NCBI GenBank assembly: GCA_020849325.1 | Contig: JADLGL010000017.1 | Span: 1-64,000 of the forward strand | DNA from: Bauldia sp. | Lineage (GTDB): Bacteria; Pseudomonadota; Alphaproteobacteria; Rhizobiales; Kaistiaceae | DNA: 64,000 nucleotides | Direction of reading: 5' to 3' | In this document: piece after piece, positions 54,332 to 63,601 of the stretch | Position numbering within the stretch: the stretch's first letter is position 1 | How the letters are laid out: each line of letters begins with the position of its first letter | Made by a program: the position numbers and the translations under genes | The notes under the pieces: generated by a model | Told to the model about the DNA's origin: nothing | Databases searched by the model: none | The model's input: only the letters and a program-made list of their open reading frames with translations

Positions 54332-54430
54332 AGCATGATCCGAAGAAGTGGTCGCCGGTTCTTCGAAAAGATCATGCTCCATCAAGGAGCGGGCCCGAGC
54401 GTGATCCGGCCTGAACGGATCACGCTCTAG
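54328..54430. repeat. RIME-like intergenic repeat, family A copy 5 (full)
   Basis: CTAGAGCATGATCCGAAGAA and TTCTTCGAAAAGATCATGCT form the first stem; GAGCGTGATCCG and CGGATCACGCTC form the second; the ends are CTAG. The first CTAG provides the TAG stop of the beta-propeller gene. Confidence 0.92.
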
Positions 54431-54456
54431 GCGAACCATCTTCGCTTCGCGAACCG

Positions 54457-54479
54457 GGCCCGCGGCATCGCCGCGGGCC
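54457..54479. terminator. Bidirectional hairpin terminator
   Basis: GGCCCGCGGC-ATC-GCCGCGGGCC is a perfect 10-bp stem, 10 bp from the end of the DHFR-like gene and downstream of the repeat after the beta-propeller gene. TTCTC follows on the plus strand. Confidence 0.6.
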
Positions 54480-54488
54480 TTCTCGCTG

Positions 54489-55040
54489 TCAGGGCCGCCA
54501 GACCTCGACCGACAGGCCCACCGCCGGGTCGAGCATCTCCGTCTCCACCACCACGAGCCCCGCTTCGGCGAGCACCCCTTCCGCGGTGTCGCCCTCGTCG
54601 CACGCCGAAAACACCGGCAAGCCGCCGGGCAGCGTGACCGCCGGCAGGCGGGCGAGATGGAAGGCGTCGTAGCCGACGCCGAGAAAAACATCGAAGACGC
54701 GCGTCCCGCCGGGAACGGCGACGAGGCCGCCGCCGGGGGCCACCGCTTCCAGCGCCTCCTCGAGCGTCGCCTCCGCCGGGTTCCACCACCACGCGTCGAC
54801 GCGCCTTTCGATCCCGCGCGCCGACGACGACAGCACCAGCCGTCGGCGTCCCGGCCGGCCGGGATCGGATTCGTGCGACTTCCGCCCGACCGCGATCACC
54901 GCCGCCCTCGCGAGCTCCGCCTGGAACCGCGCCCAGTCGAGCGGGTGGTTGAGTTCCGGCGGCTTGTTGCCGGCGGCGTCGGCGATCCGGTCGTCGCCCG
55001 ACACGAGCGCGTGGCCCTCGATCCGGTAGTTGCCGATCAT
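54489..55040 (-). CDS. RibD C-terminal/DHFR-like protein
   Basis: 183 aa. IEGHALVSGDDRIADAAGN, AAVIAVGRKSHESDPGRPGR and RRLVLSSSARGIER resemble the dihydrofolate-reductase-like fold of the RibD C-terminal family, NADPH-dependent reductases of unclear substrate. ATG 55040 (MIGNYRIEGH) is supported; the ORF track starts further upstream. No neighbour suggests a folate or riboflavin pathway. Confidence 0.75.
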   Translation of the reverse strand: MIGNYRIEGHALVSGDDRIADAAGNKPPELNHPLDWARFQAELARAAVIAVGRKSHESDPGRPGRRRLVLSSSARGIERRVDAWWWNPAEATLEEALEAVAPGGGLVAVPGGTRVFDVFLGVGYDAFHLARLPAVTLPGGLPVFSACDEGDTAEGVLAEAGLVVVETEMLDPAVGLSVEVWRP

Positions 55041-55189
55041 GTGTCCTCGCTGCTTCGGTCCGGCGGGCGGCCGGCACGGCGACAATGACACGATCCGCGG
55101 CGCGCGCGGCTCCCGAAGTTCGTTCACGTCCTGTTCTTGACGCGAGGTCTCCGGCCTGCGATGCTGGCTGCCGGGTCGAGGGTCTGCCG

Positions 55190-56728
55190 ATGGTCAGTCA
55201 CGTCACGACGGTCGCCTTCCAGGGCATCGAGGCGGTTCCGGTGGACGTCCAGGTGCAGCTGACGTCCGGCAATCCCTATTTCGGCATCGTCGGCCTGCCC
55301 GACAAAGCGGTGGGCGAGAGCCGCGAGCGTGTCCGCGCCGCCCTCCACGCGAGCGGCCTGTCGCTGCCGCCGAAGCGGATCATCGTCAATCTGGCGCCCG
55401 CCGACCTCCCGAAGGAGGGCAGCCACTACGACCTCCCGATCGCGTTGTGCCTGATGGCCGCCATCGGCGCGCTGCCGGCGGCGCGGCTCGAGGACTACGT
55501 CGTCCTCGGCGAACTGTCGCTCGACGGCACGATCGCGCCGGTGACGGGCGTCCTGCCCGCCGCCATCGCCGCGAACGGCCTCGGCCGCGGGCTGATCTGC
55601 CCGGCGGCGTCCGGCCCCGAGGCCGCGTGGGCGAGCCGCGAGATGGACATCCTCGCGCCGCGCTCGCTGATTGCGGTGGCAAACCACTTCCGGGGGACGC
55701 AGGCGCTCGCCCGGCCCGAGCCGATGATCGCCGCGCCCTCCGGGGCGCTGCCCGACCTCGCCGAGATCAAGGGGCAGGAGACGGCGAAGCGGGCGCTCGA
55801 GGTCGCGGCCGCCGGCGGCCACAATCTCCTCTTCGTCGGCCCGCCCGGCGCCGGGAAGTCGATGATGGCCGCGCGCCTGCCGTCGATCCTGCCGCAGCTC
55901 ACGCCGCGCGAACTCCTCGACGTGTCGATGATCGCCTCGATCGCGGGCGAACTCGCCGACGGAAAGCTGTCGACGCGGCGGCCGTTCCGCGCGCCGCACC
56001 ATTCCGCCTCGATGGCCGCCCTCGTCGGCGGCGGGCTGCGGGTGCGGCCCGGCGAGGTCTCGCTCGCCCACAACGGCGTCCTTTTCCTCGACGAACTGCC
56101 GGAATTCGTGCCGCAGGTGATCGACGCCCTCCGCCAGCCGCTCGAGATCGGCGAGGTGGCGATCGCCCGCGCCAACACCCGCGTCACCTATCCCGCGCGT
56201 TTCCAGCTGATCGCCGCGATGAATCCGTGCCGCTGCGGCCTCGCGGGCGAACCCGGCATGACTTGCGCCCGCGGCCTCCGCTGCGCCGCCGACTACCAGG
56301 CCCGGCTCTCCGGCCCGTTCCTCGACCGGATCGATCTCCGCATCGAGGTTCCCGCCGTCACCGCCGTCGACTTGATCGCGCCGCGCGCTGCCGAGACGAG
56401 CGCCGTGGTTGCCGCCCGCGTCGCTGCGGCGCGCGAGCGTCAGTCCGCCCGCTTCGCGGCGCTGAACGTTCCGGAGATCCTCACCAACGCCGCCTGCCCG
56501 CCCTCGCTCCTCGACGAGGTCGCGGCGGCCGATGCGGGGGCGCTCGCGCTCCTCCGCGATGCGGCTGAGAAGATGCGTCTGTCGGCGCGCGCCTACCATC
56601 GCGTCCTGAAGGTGGCGCGCACCGTCGCCGATCTCGACGCCACGCCGCGCGTCGGCCGCATCCACCTCGCCGAAGCCCTCAGCTTCCGCGTCTTCGGCCA
56701 GCCGGGGCGTTCGGCGCAGGCCGCGTGA
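55190..56728 (+). CDS. comM: ComM/YifB-type Mg-chelatase-like ATPase
   Basis: 512 aa. The N-terminal Lon-protease-like domain (VTTVAFQGIEAVPVDVQVQL, VNLAPADLPKEGSHYDLPIA) precedes an AAA+ core with Walker A GPPGAGKS (~217) and LFLDELPEF, and a C-terminal Mg-chelatase part. ComM is a branch-migration helicase for recombination after DNA uptake. ATG 55190 has GAGGG 7 nt upstream; the ORF-track start is later judged too long. Confidence 0.95.
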   Translation: MVSHVTTVAFQGIEAVPVDVQVQLTSGNPYFGIVGLPDKAVGESRERVRAALHASGLSLPPKRIIVNLAPADLPKEGSHYDLPIALCLMAAIGALPAARLEDYVVLGELSLDGTIAPVTGVLPAAIAANGLGRGLICPAASGPEAAWASREMDILAPRSLIAVANHFRGTQALARPEPMIAAPSGALPDLAEIKGQETAKRALEVAAAGGHNLLFVGPPGAGKSMMAARLPSILPQLTPRELLDVSMIASIAGELADGKLSTRRPFRAPHHSASMAALVGGGLRVRPGEVSLAHNGVLFLDELPEFVPQVIDALRQPLEIGEVAIARANTRVTYPARFQLIAAMNPCRCGLAGEPGMTCARGLRCAADYQARLSGPFLDRIDLRIEVPAVTAVDLIAPRAAETSAVVAARVAAARERQSARFAALNVPEILTNAACPPSLLDEVAAADAGALALLRDAAEKMRLSARAYHRVLKVARTVADLDATPRVGRIHLAEALSFRVFGQPGRSAQAA

Positions 56729-56896
56729 GGGACGCCGGCCACCTTCGCCGGCAGTCGGCCATGGCCGACGACGACCATTCCCGAGGCCCGGCGCGACGCC
56801 GGCCCGGTGCGGCTCAGGACGCGGCCCGGTAGTCGAGTTCCGCCCGTCCACGCAGCGTCATTGGAGGCCGTGGGCGACGGCGGCGATCGGAGACGC

Positions 56897-57511
56897 TCAG
56901 GCTGCGAAAAAGATCGGCCGCTGCCGCACGAAGGCGTTGCGGTCCATCTCGTCGAGCATGAAGGCAGCGAGGTCCGCGCGGCTCACCGGCCTGAAGCCGT
57001 TGACCGTCACGTCGACAGCGGCCTTCGCTTTGCCCGTCGCCGGCTTGTCGCTGAGCGTGACCGCGCGCACCGCGGTCCAGTCGAGGCCGCTGTCGCTGAG
57101 CGCCTGCTCTGCCGCCATCTTGTCGGCGTTGAGTTTCGTGAGGAGGCGGCGGAACACGAAACCCTGCAGCCCGTGCCCGCTGTCGCCGGCGCCGTAGGCC
57201 GAGACGACGATGATCCGCCGCGCGCCGGACACCTGCATGGCGGCGACGGCATTCCGCACCGCGTCGGCCGACACCAGCACGTTCCGGTCGCCGATCGCGA
57301 TGAACACGGTGTCGCTTTCGGCTACCGCCGCGGCCACGTCCGCGGCCGATCGCGCGTCGCCACGCACCACGCGGGCGCCTTTTGGCAGTTTCGCCGCTGC
57401 CCTGGCCGGGTCGCGGACGAAGGCCGTGACCTCGTGGCCGCGGGCGAGGCCCTGCGCAACCACTTGTGCCCCGGTCCGTCCTGAGGCTCCTAGAACCACG
57501 ATGCGATGCAT
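56897..57511 (-). CDS. NmrA-like NAD(P)-binding protein
   Basis: 204 aa. IVVLGASGRTGAQVVAQGLA is the Rossmann nucleotide-binding loop; FIAIGDRNVLVSADAVRNAV and IIVVSAYGAGD follow. There is no full SDR triad, as in NmrA-like NADP sensors or reductases. It is divergent from a TetR-type regulator with a palindromic operator between them, so it is probably the regulated gene. ATG 57511 is the natural start. Confidence 0.85.
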   Translation of the reverse strand: MHRIVVLGASGRTGAQVVAQGLARGHEVTAFVRDPARAAAKLPKGARVVRGDARSAADVAAAVAESDTVFIAIGDRNVLVSADAVRNAVAAMQVSGARRIIVVSAYGAGDSGHGLQGFVFRRLLTKLNADKMAAEQALSDSGLDWTAVRAVTLSDKPATGKAKAAVDVTVNGFRPVSRADLAAFMLDEMDRNAFVRQRPIFFAA

Positions 57512-57534
57512 GCGATCCGCTCCCTGATCCGATG

Positions 57535-57563
57535 ACACGAAACGAAACCATTTCGTTTTGTGT
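57535..57563. promoter_or_regulatory. TetR-type operator between tetR and the NmrA-like gene
   Basis: A 29-bp inverted repeat with arms ACACGAAACGAAA and TTTCGTTTTGTGT around CCA; only one mismatch between the arms. It lies in the shared divergent promoter. Confidence 0.75.
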
Positions 57564-57604
57564 ATGGCATATCGTAGGTTCCTGCGGCTTCGCAAGAGGT
57601 GACG

Positions 57605-58240
57605 ATGCGCGAATGGACCGATGACGACCCGAAGGCGCGGTTGCTGGCCCGGAAACAGGCGGCGATCCTCAAGGCCGCGCGGCGGGAGTTCCTGGAGAAG
57701 GGGTTCGGCGAGACGACGATGGCCGGGGTTGCGGCCGCCGCCGGCGTCTCGGTGGCGACGCTCTACCGCCACGCCCGCAGCAAGGACGAGCTGTTCGAGG
57801 CGGTCGTCGCGCTCCGGCACGATCCGCAGGAGATGGCCGCGGGCCTTGCCCGTATGGCCGCGATACCGCTCGGCGACGCCCTCGTCCTCTTCGGCGAGGG
57901 CATGTTGGCCATGATGGTCTCGCCCGAGGTGCTGGCGATGCACCGCATGGTCATCGCCGAGGCCGAGCGCTTCCCGCATCTCGGCCGGGCCGTGTTCGAT
58001 GCCGTCATCGGCCATGTCACCGGAACGTTTGCGGCGTTTCTGGGCAGCAGGATCGGTCCGGAGCGCGCCGCGGCGATCGCGCCGGCCTTCATCGAGCGCG
58101 TCGTCGGTGACCGGATGACGCGCGCCCTGCTGGGTCTCGACGTCGACACGGCGCCCGGCGCCAATGCCGGCCGGATCGCGGCGATCGTGGCCGACCTCGT
58201 GCCCGAGGCGGCCCCGTCATCAAGCAAATCGAAAGGCTGA
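57605..58240 (+). CDS. TetR-family transcriptional regulator
   Basis: 211 aa. KQAAILKAARREFLEKGFGE, TTMAGVAAAAGVSVATLYRH give the N-terminal helix-turn-helix; the C-terminal helical domain binds an unknown ligand. The ATG at 57605 has AAGAGG at 5-nt spacing; GTG 57599 is less likely. It probably represses itself and the divergent NmrA-like gene via the operator at 57535. Confidence 0.93.
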   Translation: MREWTDDDPKARLLARKQAAILKAARREFLEKGFGETTMAGVAAAAGVSVATLYRHARSKDELFEAVVALRHDPQEMAAGLARMAAIPLGDALVLFGEGMLAMMVSPEVLAMHRMVIAEAERFPHLGRAVFDAVIGHVTGTFAAFLGSRIGPERAAAIAPAFIERVVGDRMTRALLGLDVDTAPGANAGRIAAIVADLVPEAAPSSSKSKG

Positions 58241-58285
58241 GCGCGCATCCTCCGGCCTCCCGCAGCGCGGGTGGGGGCGGCCGCC

Positions 58286-60154
58286 ATGGCACGGAGCAAA
58301 CGGGCGAGAGCGGAGCGGTCGGCGCGGTTGACGCGCGCGGCCTTCGTGGCCCTCGCCCTCGTGGCCGCCGCGGTTCCCTCCGCGGCGCTGGTGTTCCTCC
58401 TGCCGGACTACGCCATTGCGGCGTCGCTCCTCGGCGTCCTCTGCGGTGCCGGCGCGATCGCGATCCTCTGGAAGCGGGCGGCGGTCCGCGACCTCGCCGA
58501 GGAGCTCGTCCCCGAAAGCGAGCGCGAGGCCGACCGGCGCTGGGAAATGTCGGACATCTCCGAGCATTTCCGGCGTACCGCCGACGGCCGCCGCCGGGCG
58601 GAAGCCGCGAGCGAAGCGAAGTCGCGCTTCCTCGCCACCGTCAGCCATGAGCTGCGGACGCCGCTGTCGGGCGTTCTCGGCCTCTCGACGGTCCTCCTCG
58701 ACACGCCGCTGTCGCCCGAGCAGGAAACCTTCGCCCGCGCCGTGAAAACCTCGGGCGAACTGATGCTCGGCCTCGTCGACGACATGCTCGACTTCGCCAA
58801 GATCGAGGCCGGTCGTTTCGTCCTCAACCCGCAGCCGACGCCGGTGACCCGGCTCGCCGACGAGGTGGTGGAGCTGTTCGCGACGCGCGCCGAGGCGAAG
58901 GACATCGACCTGTCGGCCGACGTTGCCGCGGATGTCCCGGCAACGGCGCTCCTCGATGGCCCGCGCCTCCGCCAGGTGCTCATCAATCTCGTCGCCAACG
59001 CGGTGAAGTTCACCGATCGCGGCGGCGTGACGCTGCGGGTGACGCGCGAGCCGCGCGGTCTCCGCTTCCTCGTCGAGGATACCGGCCCCGGCATTCCGGC
59101 GGACGCCGTCGAGACCATCTTCGCCGAGTTCTCGTCCGTGGCGACCGATCCCGTCCGCCGCGGGTCCGGCCTCGGCCTCTCGATCTCGCGCCGGATCGTC
59201 CGCGGCATGGGGGGCGACATCGCGGTCGCCGATCGGCCCGGCGGCGGCGCGGCCTTCGCCTTTGCCGTGCCCGCTGAGGCCGTGCCGGCGCCGGCGCCCG
59301 CCGAACCCCGCCTCGACGGCCGGAAAGCCCTCCTGCTCGCCCCGGCCGGGCTCGCCCCGGCGGCCGCGGCCCGCCAGGTCGCCGACGCCGGCGCAACGCT
59401 CCGCGCCACCGCCACGCCCGGCGACGCCGCCGCGCTCGCCGGCGCGGCCGCGGCAGCGGGCGAACCCTATGATTTCCTGCTGGTCGACCCGCGCGCCGTG
59501 CCCGACGCCGCGGCGGCGCTGGCGACGATCCGCGAGGCCGCCGGTCGCCGCATGGCGGCCGCGATTCTCGTCCCGCCCGGCCGCCGCCAGCCCGAGGCGG
59601 AGCTCCGGGCCGCCGGCTTCGACGCCTACCTCGTCCGCCCGGTCCGGCGCGCGTCGCTCCTCCGCATCGCCGCCCGGCTCGCGGCCGGCGACGCCGCCTT
59701 CGGGGCCGACCCCGGCGACCGGCGGAACAGCGCGCCCGCGCCGCGCCGGATGGCGGCCGGGCTGAGAATCCTCCTTGCCGAGGACGACGAGATCAATGCG
59801 CTCCTCCTCCGCTCCCTTCTCGTCCGCCTCGGCCACGAGGTGACGGAGGCGACCGACGGCGAAACGGCGCTCGCGGCGACCCGCGCCGGCCGGTTCGACG
59901 CCATCCTCATCGACGTCCATCTCCCCCGCCGGAGCGGCCTCGAGGTCGCGCACGCCGTGCGGGCGGCGGAGGCCGGCGAAGGAGCGGGCGTCCGCACCCG
60001 CCTCGTCGCCGTCACCGCCGACGGCCGGCCGGAGAGCCGGGAGCTTGCCTTCGCGGCGGGTTTCGACGATTTCGCCCAGAAGCCGGTGACGTCGGAGCGG
60101 CTCCGCGAAATCCTCGCGCCCGCGACGAGAACGGCTCCCGCAGCCGTCGCGTGA
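58286..60154 (+). CDS. Hybrid sensor histidine kinase with two receiver domains
   Basis: 622 aa. Two membrane helices (AAFVALALVAAAVPSAALVF and IAASLLGVLCGAGAIAILW), the phospho-acceptor His in FLATVSHELRTPLSGVLGL (~119), and the HATPase domain (NLVANAVKFTD, EDTGPGIP, GSGLGLSI). Then a degenerate receiver (~345-465) without the acidic pocket, and a true receiver with ILIDVHLP (Asp ~540). The sensor region has almost no periplasmic part, so it probably senses a membrane or internal signal. No partner regulator gene is next to it. Confidence 0.93.
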   Translation: MARSKRARAERSARLTRAAFVALALVAAAVPSAALVFLLPDYAIAASLLGVLCGAGAIAILWKRAAVRDLAEELVPESEREADRRWEMSDISEHFRRTADGRRRAEAASEAKSRFLATVSHELRTPLSGVLGLSTVLLDTPLSPEQETFARAVKTSGELMLGLVDDMLDFAKIEAGRFVLNPQPTPVTRLADEVVELFATRAEAKDIDLSADVAADVPATALLDGPRLRQVLINLVANAVKFTDRGGVTLRVTREPRGLRFLVEDTGPGIPADAVETIFAEFSSVATDPVRRGSGLGLSISRRIVRGMGGDIAVADRPGGGAAFAFAVPAEAVPAPAPAEPRLDGRKALLLAPAGLAPAAAARQVADAGATLRATATPGDAAALAGAAAAAGEPYDFLLVDPRAVPDAAAALATIREAAGRRMAAAILVPPGRRQPEAELRAAGFDAYLVRPVRRASLLRIAARLAAGDAAFGADPGDRRNSAPAPRRMAAGLRILLAEDDEINALLLRSLLVRLGHEVTEATDGETALAATRAGRFDAILIDVHLPRRSGLEVAHAVRAAEAGEGAGVRTRLVAVTADGRPESRELAFAAGFDDFAQKPVTSERLREILAPATRTAPAAVA

Positions 60155-60316
60155 CCCAGACGACACGGTTGGGCGCCTGCAAGCCCCGCGGCGGCGGAAC
60201 CACATTGTCGCCGCGGTTCCGTCCTTAACGACACCTTAAACGGCCGCATTTAGCGTTCACCAACGCTCCGTGGGGCGGCCCGAGGCCGCGCGGAAACACT
60301 CGCGAAAACGGACTTC

Positions 60317-62848
60317 ATGGCCAGGAACCGGCGCCGCGTCGAACGGATCGAGCCGGCCCTGCGTGGCAAGACCCAGCGCCGCGCGGGTGATCTCGACATC
60401 GGCCTCGACGAATCCGATCGCGCCGGCGGTTCGCCCCGGCCGCGCCGGAGCGCGTCCACCCGGGCGCGCGTCGTCGAGGTCATCGAGCCGGACGGCCGCG
60501 TCCATCGTGGCCGCAGCCCGAAGAAGAAGCGGAAGGTCGGCGTCATCCGGCGGATTTTCCGCTGGTCGCTCCTCATTGCCGCCGTCCTTTTCCTCGGCGG
60601 CATGGCCGTGCTCGGCTACTACGCCTCGAAACTCCCCAACATCACCACCTGGGCCGTTCCGGAGCGGCCACCGAACTACCGCATCCTCGCGGCCGACGGC
60701 ACGCTGATCGCCAATCGCGGCGATACCGGCGGGGAGAACGTCACGCTCGAGGAGCTGCCGGATTACGTGCCGCAGGCGATCATGGCCGCCGAGGACCGCC
60801 GGTTCTACTGGCACCCCGGCGTCGATCCGATCGGCCTCGTCCGCGTGGTCTGGACGTCGGTGACCTCGGGCAACCAGCTCGCCGGCGCCTCGACGATTAC
60901 CCAGCAGCTCGCCCGGACGCTCTTCCTCACCACCGAGCGGTCGACGGAGCGAAAGATCCAGGAGGCCATCCTCGCGGTCTGGCTCGAGGTCCAGTACTCG
61001 AAGGAGGACATCCTCGAGATGTACCTCAACCGCGTCTATTTCGGCGCCGGCGCCACCGGCATCGACGCCGCGTCGCGACGCTATTTCGGCAAGCCGGCCA
61101 CGCAGCTGACGCTCGCCGAGGCCTCGACGCTCGCCGGCATCCTGCCGTCGCCCGCCCGCTACGCCCCCGACACCAACCCCGACGCCGCGCACGAGCGGCA
61201 GCGCCTCGTCCTCCGCGCGATGGTCGAGGAGGGCTACATCACGCAGCGCGAGGCGGATCTCGCCCGCGAGGGCCAGGTCGTCGCCGTCTCGCGCGCGACG
61301 AGCGCCGGCTCCTACGTCGCCGACTGGGTTGCCGGCCTCGTCTCCGATTTCGTCGGCACCGTCCGCGGCGACATCATCATCGACACCACGATCGACCCCC
61401 ACCTCCAGGAGCTTGCGGCGAACGCGGTCGAGGCGCGCCTCGCCGAGCAGGGCGAGACGATGAACGTCACCCAGGCCGCGCTCGTCTCGATGAGCCCCGA
61501 CGGCGCCGTGCGGGCCCTCGTCGGCGGCCGGGACTATGCCGCGAGCCAGTTCAACCGCGCGGTCAATGCCCGCCGCCAGCCGGGCTCCTCGTTCAAGCCT
61601 TTCGTCTACCTCACCGCGCTCGAGCGCGGTCTCGTGCCGGAGACCATCCGCGTCGACCAGCCCGTCACGATCAACGGCTGGTCGCCGCAGAACTTCTCGG
61701 GCGAGTACGCGGGCCCGGTCACGCTCCAGCGCGCGCTCGCGATGTCGCTCAACACCGTCTCGGTGCAGCTGACGCAGGAGGTCGGCGCGGAGGCGGTGGT
61801 CGCGACCGCCCGCCGGCTCGGCATCACCACGCCGCTCGAGCCGAACCCGTCGATCGCGCTCGGCACGTCCGAGGTGTCGGTGCTGGAGATGACCGGCGCC
61901 TACGCCGCCTTCGCCAATGGCGGCAACCGCGCGCTGCCCTATGTCATCCGCCGCATCTCCACCGAGGACGGCGAGGTTCTCTACCAGCGCACCGGCGGCG
62001 GACCGGGTGCGGCGGTCGACATCCGGTATGTCGGCATGATGAACTCGATGATGCGCGAGACGCTCGAATCCGGCACCGGGCGCGGCGCGGTCATCGACGG
62101 CTGGGACGCGGCCGGCAAGACCGGCACCAGCCAGGAGTTCCGCGACGCCTGGTTCATCGGCTACACCTCGCACCTCGTCACCGGCGTCTGGGTCGGCAAC
62201 GACGACAACACCCCGACCAACCGCGCTTCCGGCGGCAACCTGCCGTCGGCGATCTTTGGCGAGTACATGAACGCCGCGCATGAGGGCGTGACGCCCAATC
62301 CGCTGCCCGGCAGCTACGTCTACCGCAACGCCGAGGGCTACGACCCGAACGCCGCGACGCCGCAGACCATCTACGACGTCATCAATGGCGGCGGCGTGCC
62401 CGGCGGCGTCGCCGGCCAGCCCTGGCAGGCCCTCGACGGCCGCTGGTACCAGCAGGGCCTCAACGGCCAGACCTACGAAGTCGCGGCCCCGACGGGCGCG
62501 GCGCCGGCCGGCGTCGCTCCGGCGGGCGCCGTCCAGCAGCCCGTCTACGGCACCGTCGACCGCTACAATCCCACCTACGATCCGCGCTACGACCCGACCG
62601 CCGTCCAGGGCGCGGCGCCCGCGGGTGCGCAGACCTATCCGCAGGGAACCTACCCCCAGCAGACCTATCCGCAGGGGACGTACCCGCAGCAGACCTACCC
62701 CCAGCAGGTCTATCCGGGTACGGGGCCGGTTCCACCGGGCCAGGTCGGCAACGGCCAGGTCGTCCTCCCGCCGACCGGCGTCGTGCAGCCGCCGGTCCAA
62801 CAACCCGTTCAGCAGCCCGGCTTCTTCCGCCGCCTGTTCGGCGGGTAG
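60317..62848 (+). CDS. Penicillin-binding protein 1A
   Basis: 843 aa. A basic N-terminus, one membrane helix (~80-100), a glycosyltransferase-51 domain (MAAEDRRFYWHPGVDPIGLV, ASTITQQLARTLFL), and a transpeptidase domain with SxxK (GSSFKPFVY, ~424), SLN and KTGT (~600). It builds peptidoglycan in the periplasm. The C-terminal ~130 aa are unusual: Gly/Ala/Pro-rich with tandem YPQQT/YPQGT repeats, then VQQPGFFRRLFGG. The LpoA-like lipoprotein at 44830 may activate it. Confidence 0.97.
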   Translation: MARNRRRVERIEPALRGKTQRRAGDLDIGLDESDRAGGSPRPRRSASTRARVVEVIEPDGRVHRGRSPKKKRKVGVIRRIFRWSLLIAAVLFLGGMAVLGYYASKLPNITTWAVPERPPNYRILAADGTLIANRGDTGGENVTLEELPDYVPQAIMAAEDRRFYWHPGVDPIGLVRVVWTSVTSGNQLAGASTITQQLARTLFLTTERSTERKIQEAILAVWLEVQYSKEDILEMYLNRVYFGAGATGIDAASRRYFGKPATQLTLAEASTLAGILPSPARYAPDTNPDAAHERQRLVLRAMVEEGYITQREADLAREGQVVAVSRATSAGSYVADWVAGLVSDFVGTVRGDIIIDTTIDPHLQELAANAVEARLAEQGETMNVTQAALVSMSPDGAVRALVGGRDYAASQFNRAVNARRQPGSSFKPFVYLTALERGLVPETIRVDQPVTINGWSPQNFSGEYAGPVTLQRALAMSLNTVSVQLTQEVGAEAVVATARRLGITTPLEPNPSIALGTSEVSVLEMTGAYAAFANGGNRALPYVIRRISTEDGEVLYQRTGGGPGAAVDIRYVGMMNSMMRETLESGTGRGAVIDGWDAAGKTGTSQEFRDAWFIGYTSHLVTGVWVGNDDNTPTNRASGGNLPSAIFGEYMNAAHEGVTPNPLPGSYVYRNAEGYDPNAATPQTIYDVINGGGVPGGVAGQPWQALDGRWYQQGLNGQTYEVAAPTGAAPAGVAPAGAVQQPVYGTVDRYNPTYDPRYDPTAVQGAAPAGAQTYPQGTYPQQTYPQGTYPQQTYPQQVYPGTGPVPPGQVGNGQVVLPPTGVVQPPVQQPVQQPGFFRRLFGG
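62630..62720 (+). repeat. Tandem repeats in the PBP1A tail
   Basis: Four to five copies of ACCTATCCGCAG/ACCTACCCCCAG-type units encode YPQGT and YPQQT repeats. Expected to vary in number between strains. Confidence 0.7.
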
Positions 62849-63216
62849 TCCCGTCTCGCCGGGCTGCGCGAGGGTGAAGAAGGGCCTCGCGCCGCTCTCC
62901 AACCCAACCGCCGTCTTGGCCGGGCTCGTCCCGACCATCCACGGCTTCCTTCGCTTTCCCGGTGGATTGACGCTTTCGGAAAACTCCCCTGTTGGGGTCG
63001 CCGGACCTCTGCACTCACTCGTGCCTGTTCCCCTCTCCCCGAACGACCCCGAACGGGGCGAGGCGACATGAGCGGTCGCTCCGGGAACGATCCGAGCGCG
63101 TCCAGCTACCAGGAAAAGCAAGGCGTCGATGGTCGGGACGAGCTGCTCGTCGCCTTGTTCCTTGATGGAGCACGATCTTTTTCGAAGAACGGGCAGCCAC
63201 TTCTTCGGATCATGCG
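62849..63216. other. Intergenic region between PBP1A and the DMT-family gene
   Basis: 368 bp. It holds a weak relative of the family C repeat near 62915 (TTGGCCGGGCTCGTCCCGACC) and a partial family A repeat at 63160-63219. No gene is supported; the ORFs here are frame shadows. Confidence 0.5.
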
Positions 63217-63219
63217 CTA
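63160..63219. repeat. RIME-like intergenic repeat, family A copy 6 (partial)
   Basis: GGAGCACGATCTTTTTCGAA with CTTCTTCGGATCATGCGCTA forms one palindrome; the second is missing. Its end gives the TAG stop of the DMT-family gene on the minus strand. Confidence 0.85.
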
Positions 63220-63588
63220 ATGCGCCACCGAGGCGCCCGTGCTCCTGAAGATGAAGGCCGCGCCGATGCCGATGAACACGAAGCCGATCAGCTGGTTCCA
63301 GGTGGGCGGCTCTTTCAGGTAGACGATCGAGAAGATCACGAACACAGAGAGGGTGATGATCTCCTGGATCGTCTTCAGCTCAGCGGCCGAGTAGGCCTGA
63401 TAGCCGATCCGGTTCGCGGGCACGGCAAAACAGTATTCGATCAGCGCGAGGCCCCAGCTGATCGCGATCACGCCGGCGATGGGAAAGCTGGTGAACCGGA
63501 GGTGCCAGTACCACGCCGCCGTCATGAAGACGTTCGACACGGCGAGGAGCAGGATCGGCAGAACCTGCGGGCCCGTCAGGAACTGCAT
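63217..63588 (-). CDS. DMT-family (DUF486) small membrane protein
   Basis: 123 aa with four membrane helices (VLPILLLAVSNVFMTAAWYW, AGVIAISWGLALIEYCFAVP, IITLSVFVIFSIVYL, LIGFVFIGIGAAFIF). NRIGYQAYSAAELKTIQEII is the hallmark of DUF486 proteins of the drug/metabolite transporter superfamily. It probably works as an oligomer in the inner membrane; the substrate is unknown. The TAG stop overlaps a repeat. Confidence 0.92.
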   Translation of the reverse strand: MQFLTGPQVLPILLLAVSNVFMTAAWYWHLRFTSFPIAGVIAISWGLALIEYCFAVPANRIGYQAYSAAELKTIQEIITLSVFVIFSIVYLKEPPTWNQLIGFVFIGIGAAFIFRSTGASVAH

Positions 63589-63601
63589 CGGTGATCGCGC
63601 C

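Noticed and set aside
60257-63121. 954-aa minus-strand ORF opposite PBP1A
   Set aside because: Antisense shadow; PBP1A has all catalytic motifs on the plus strand.
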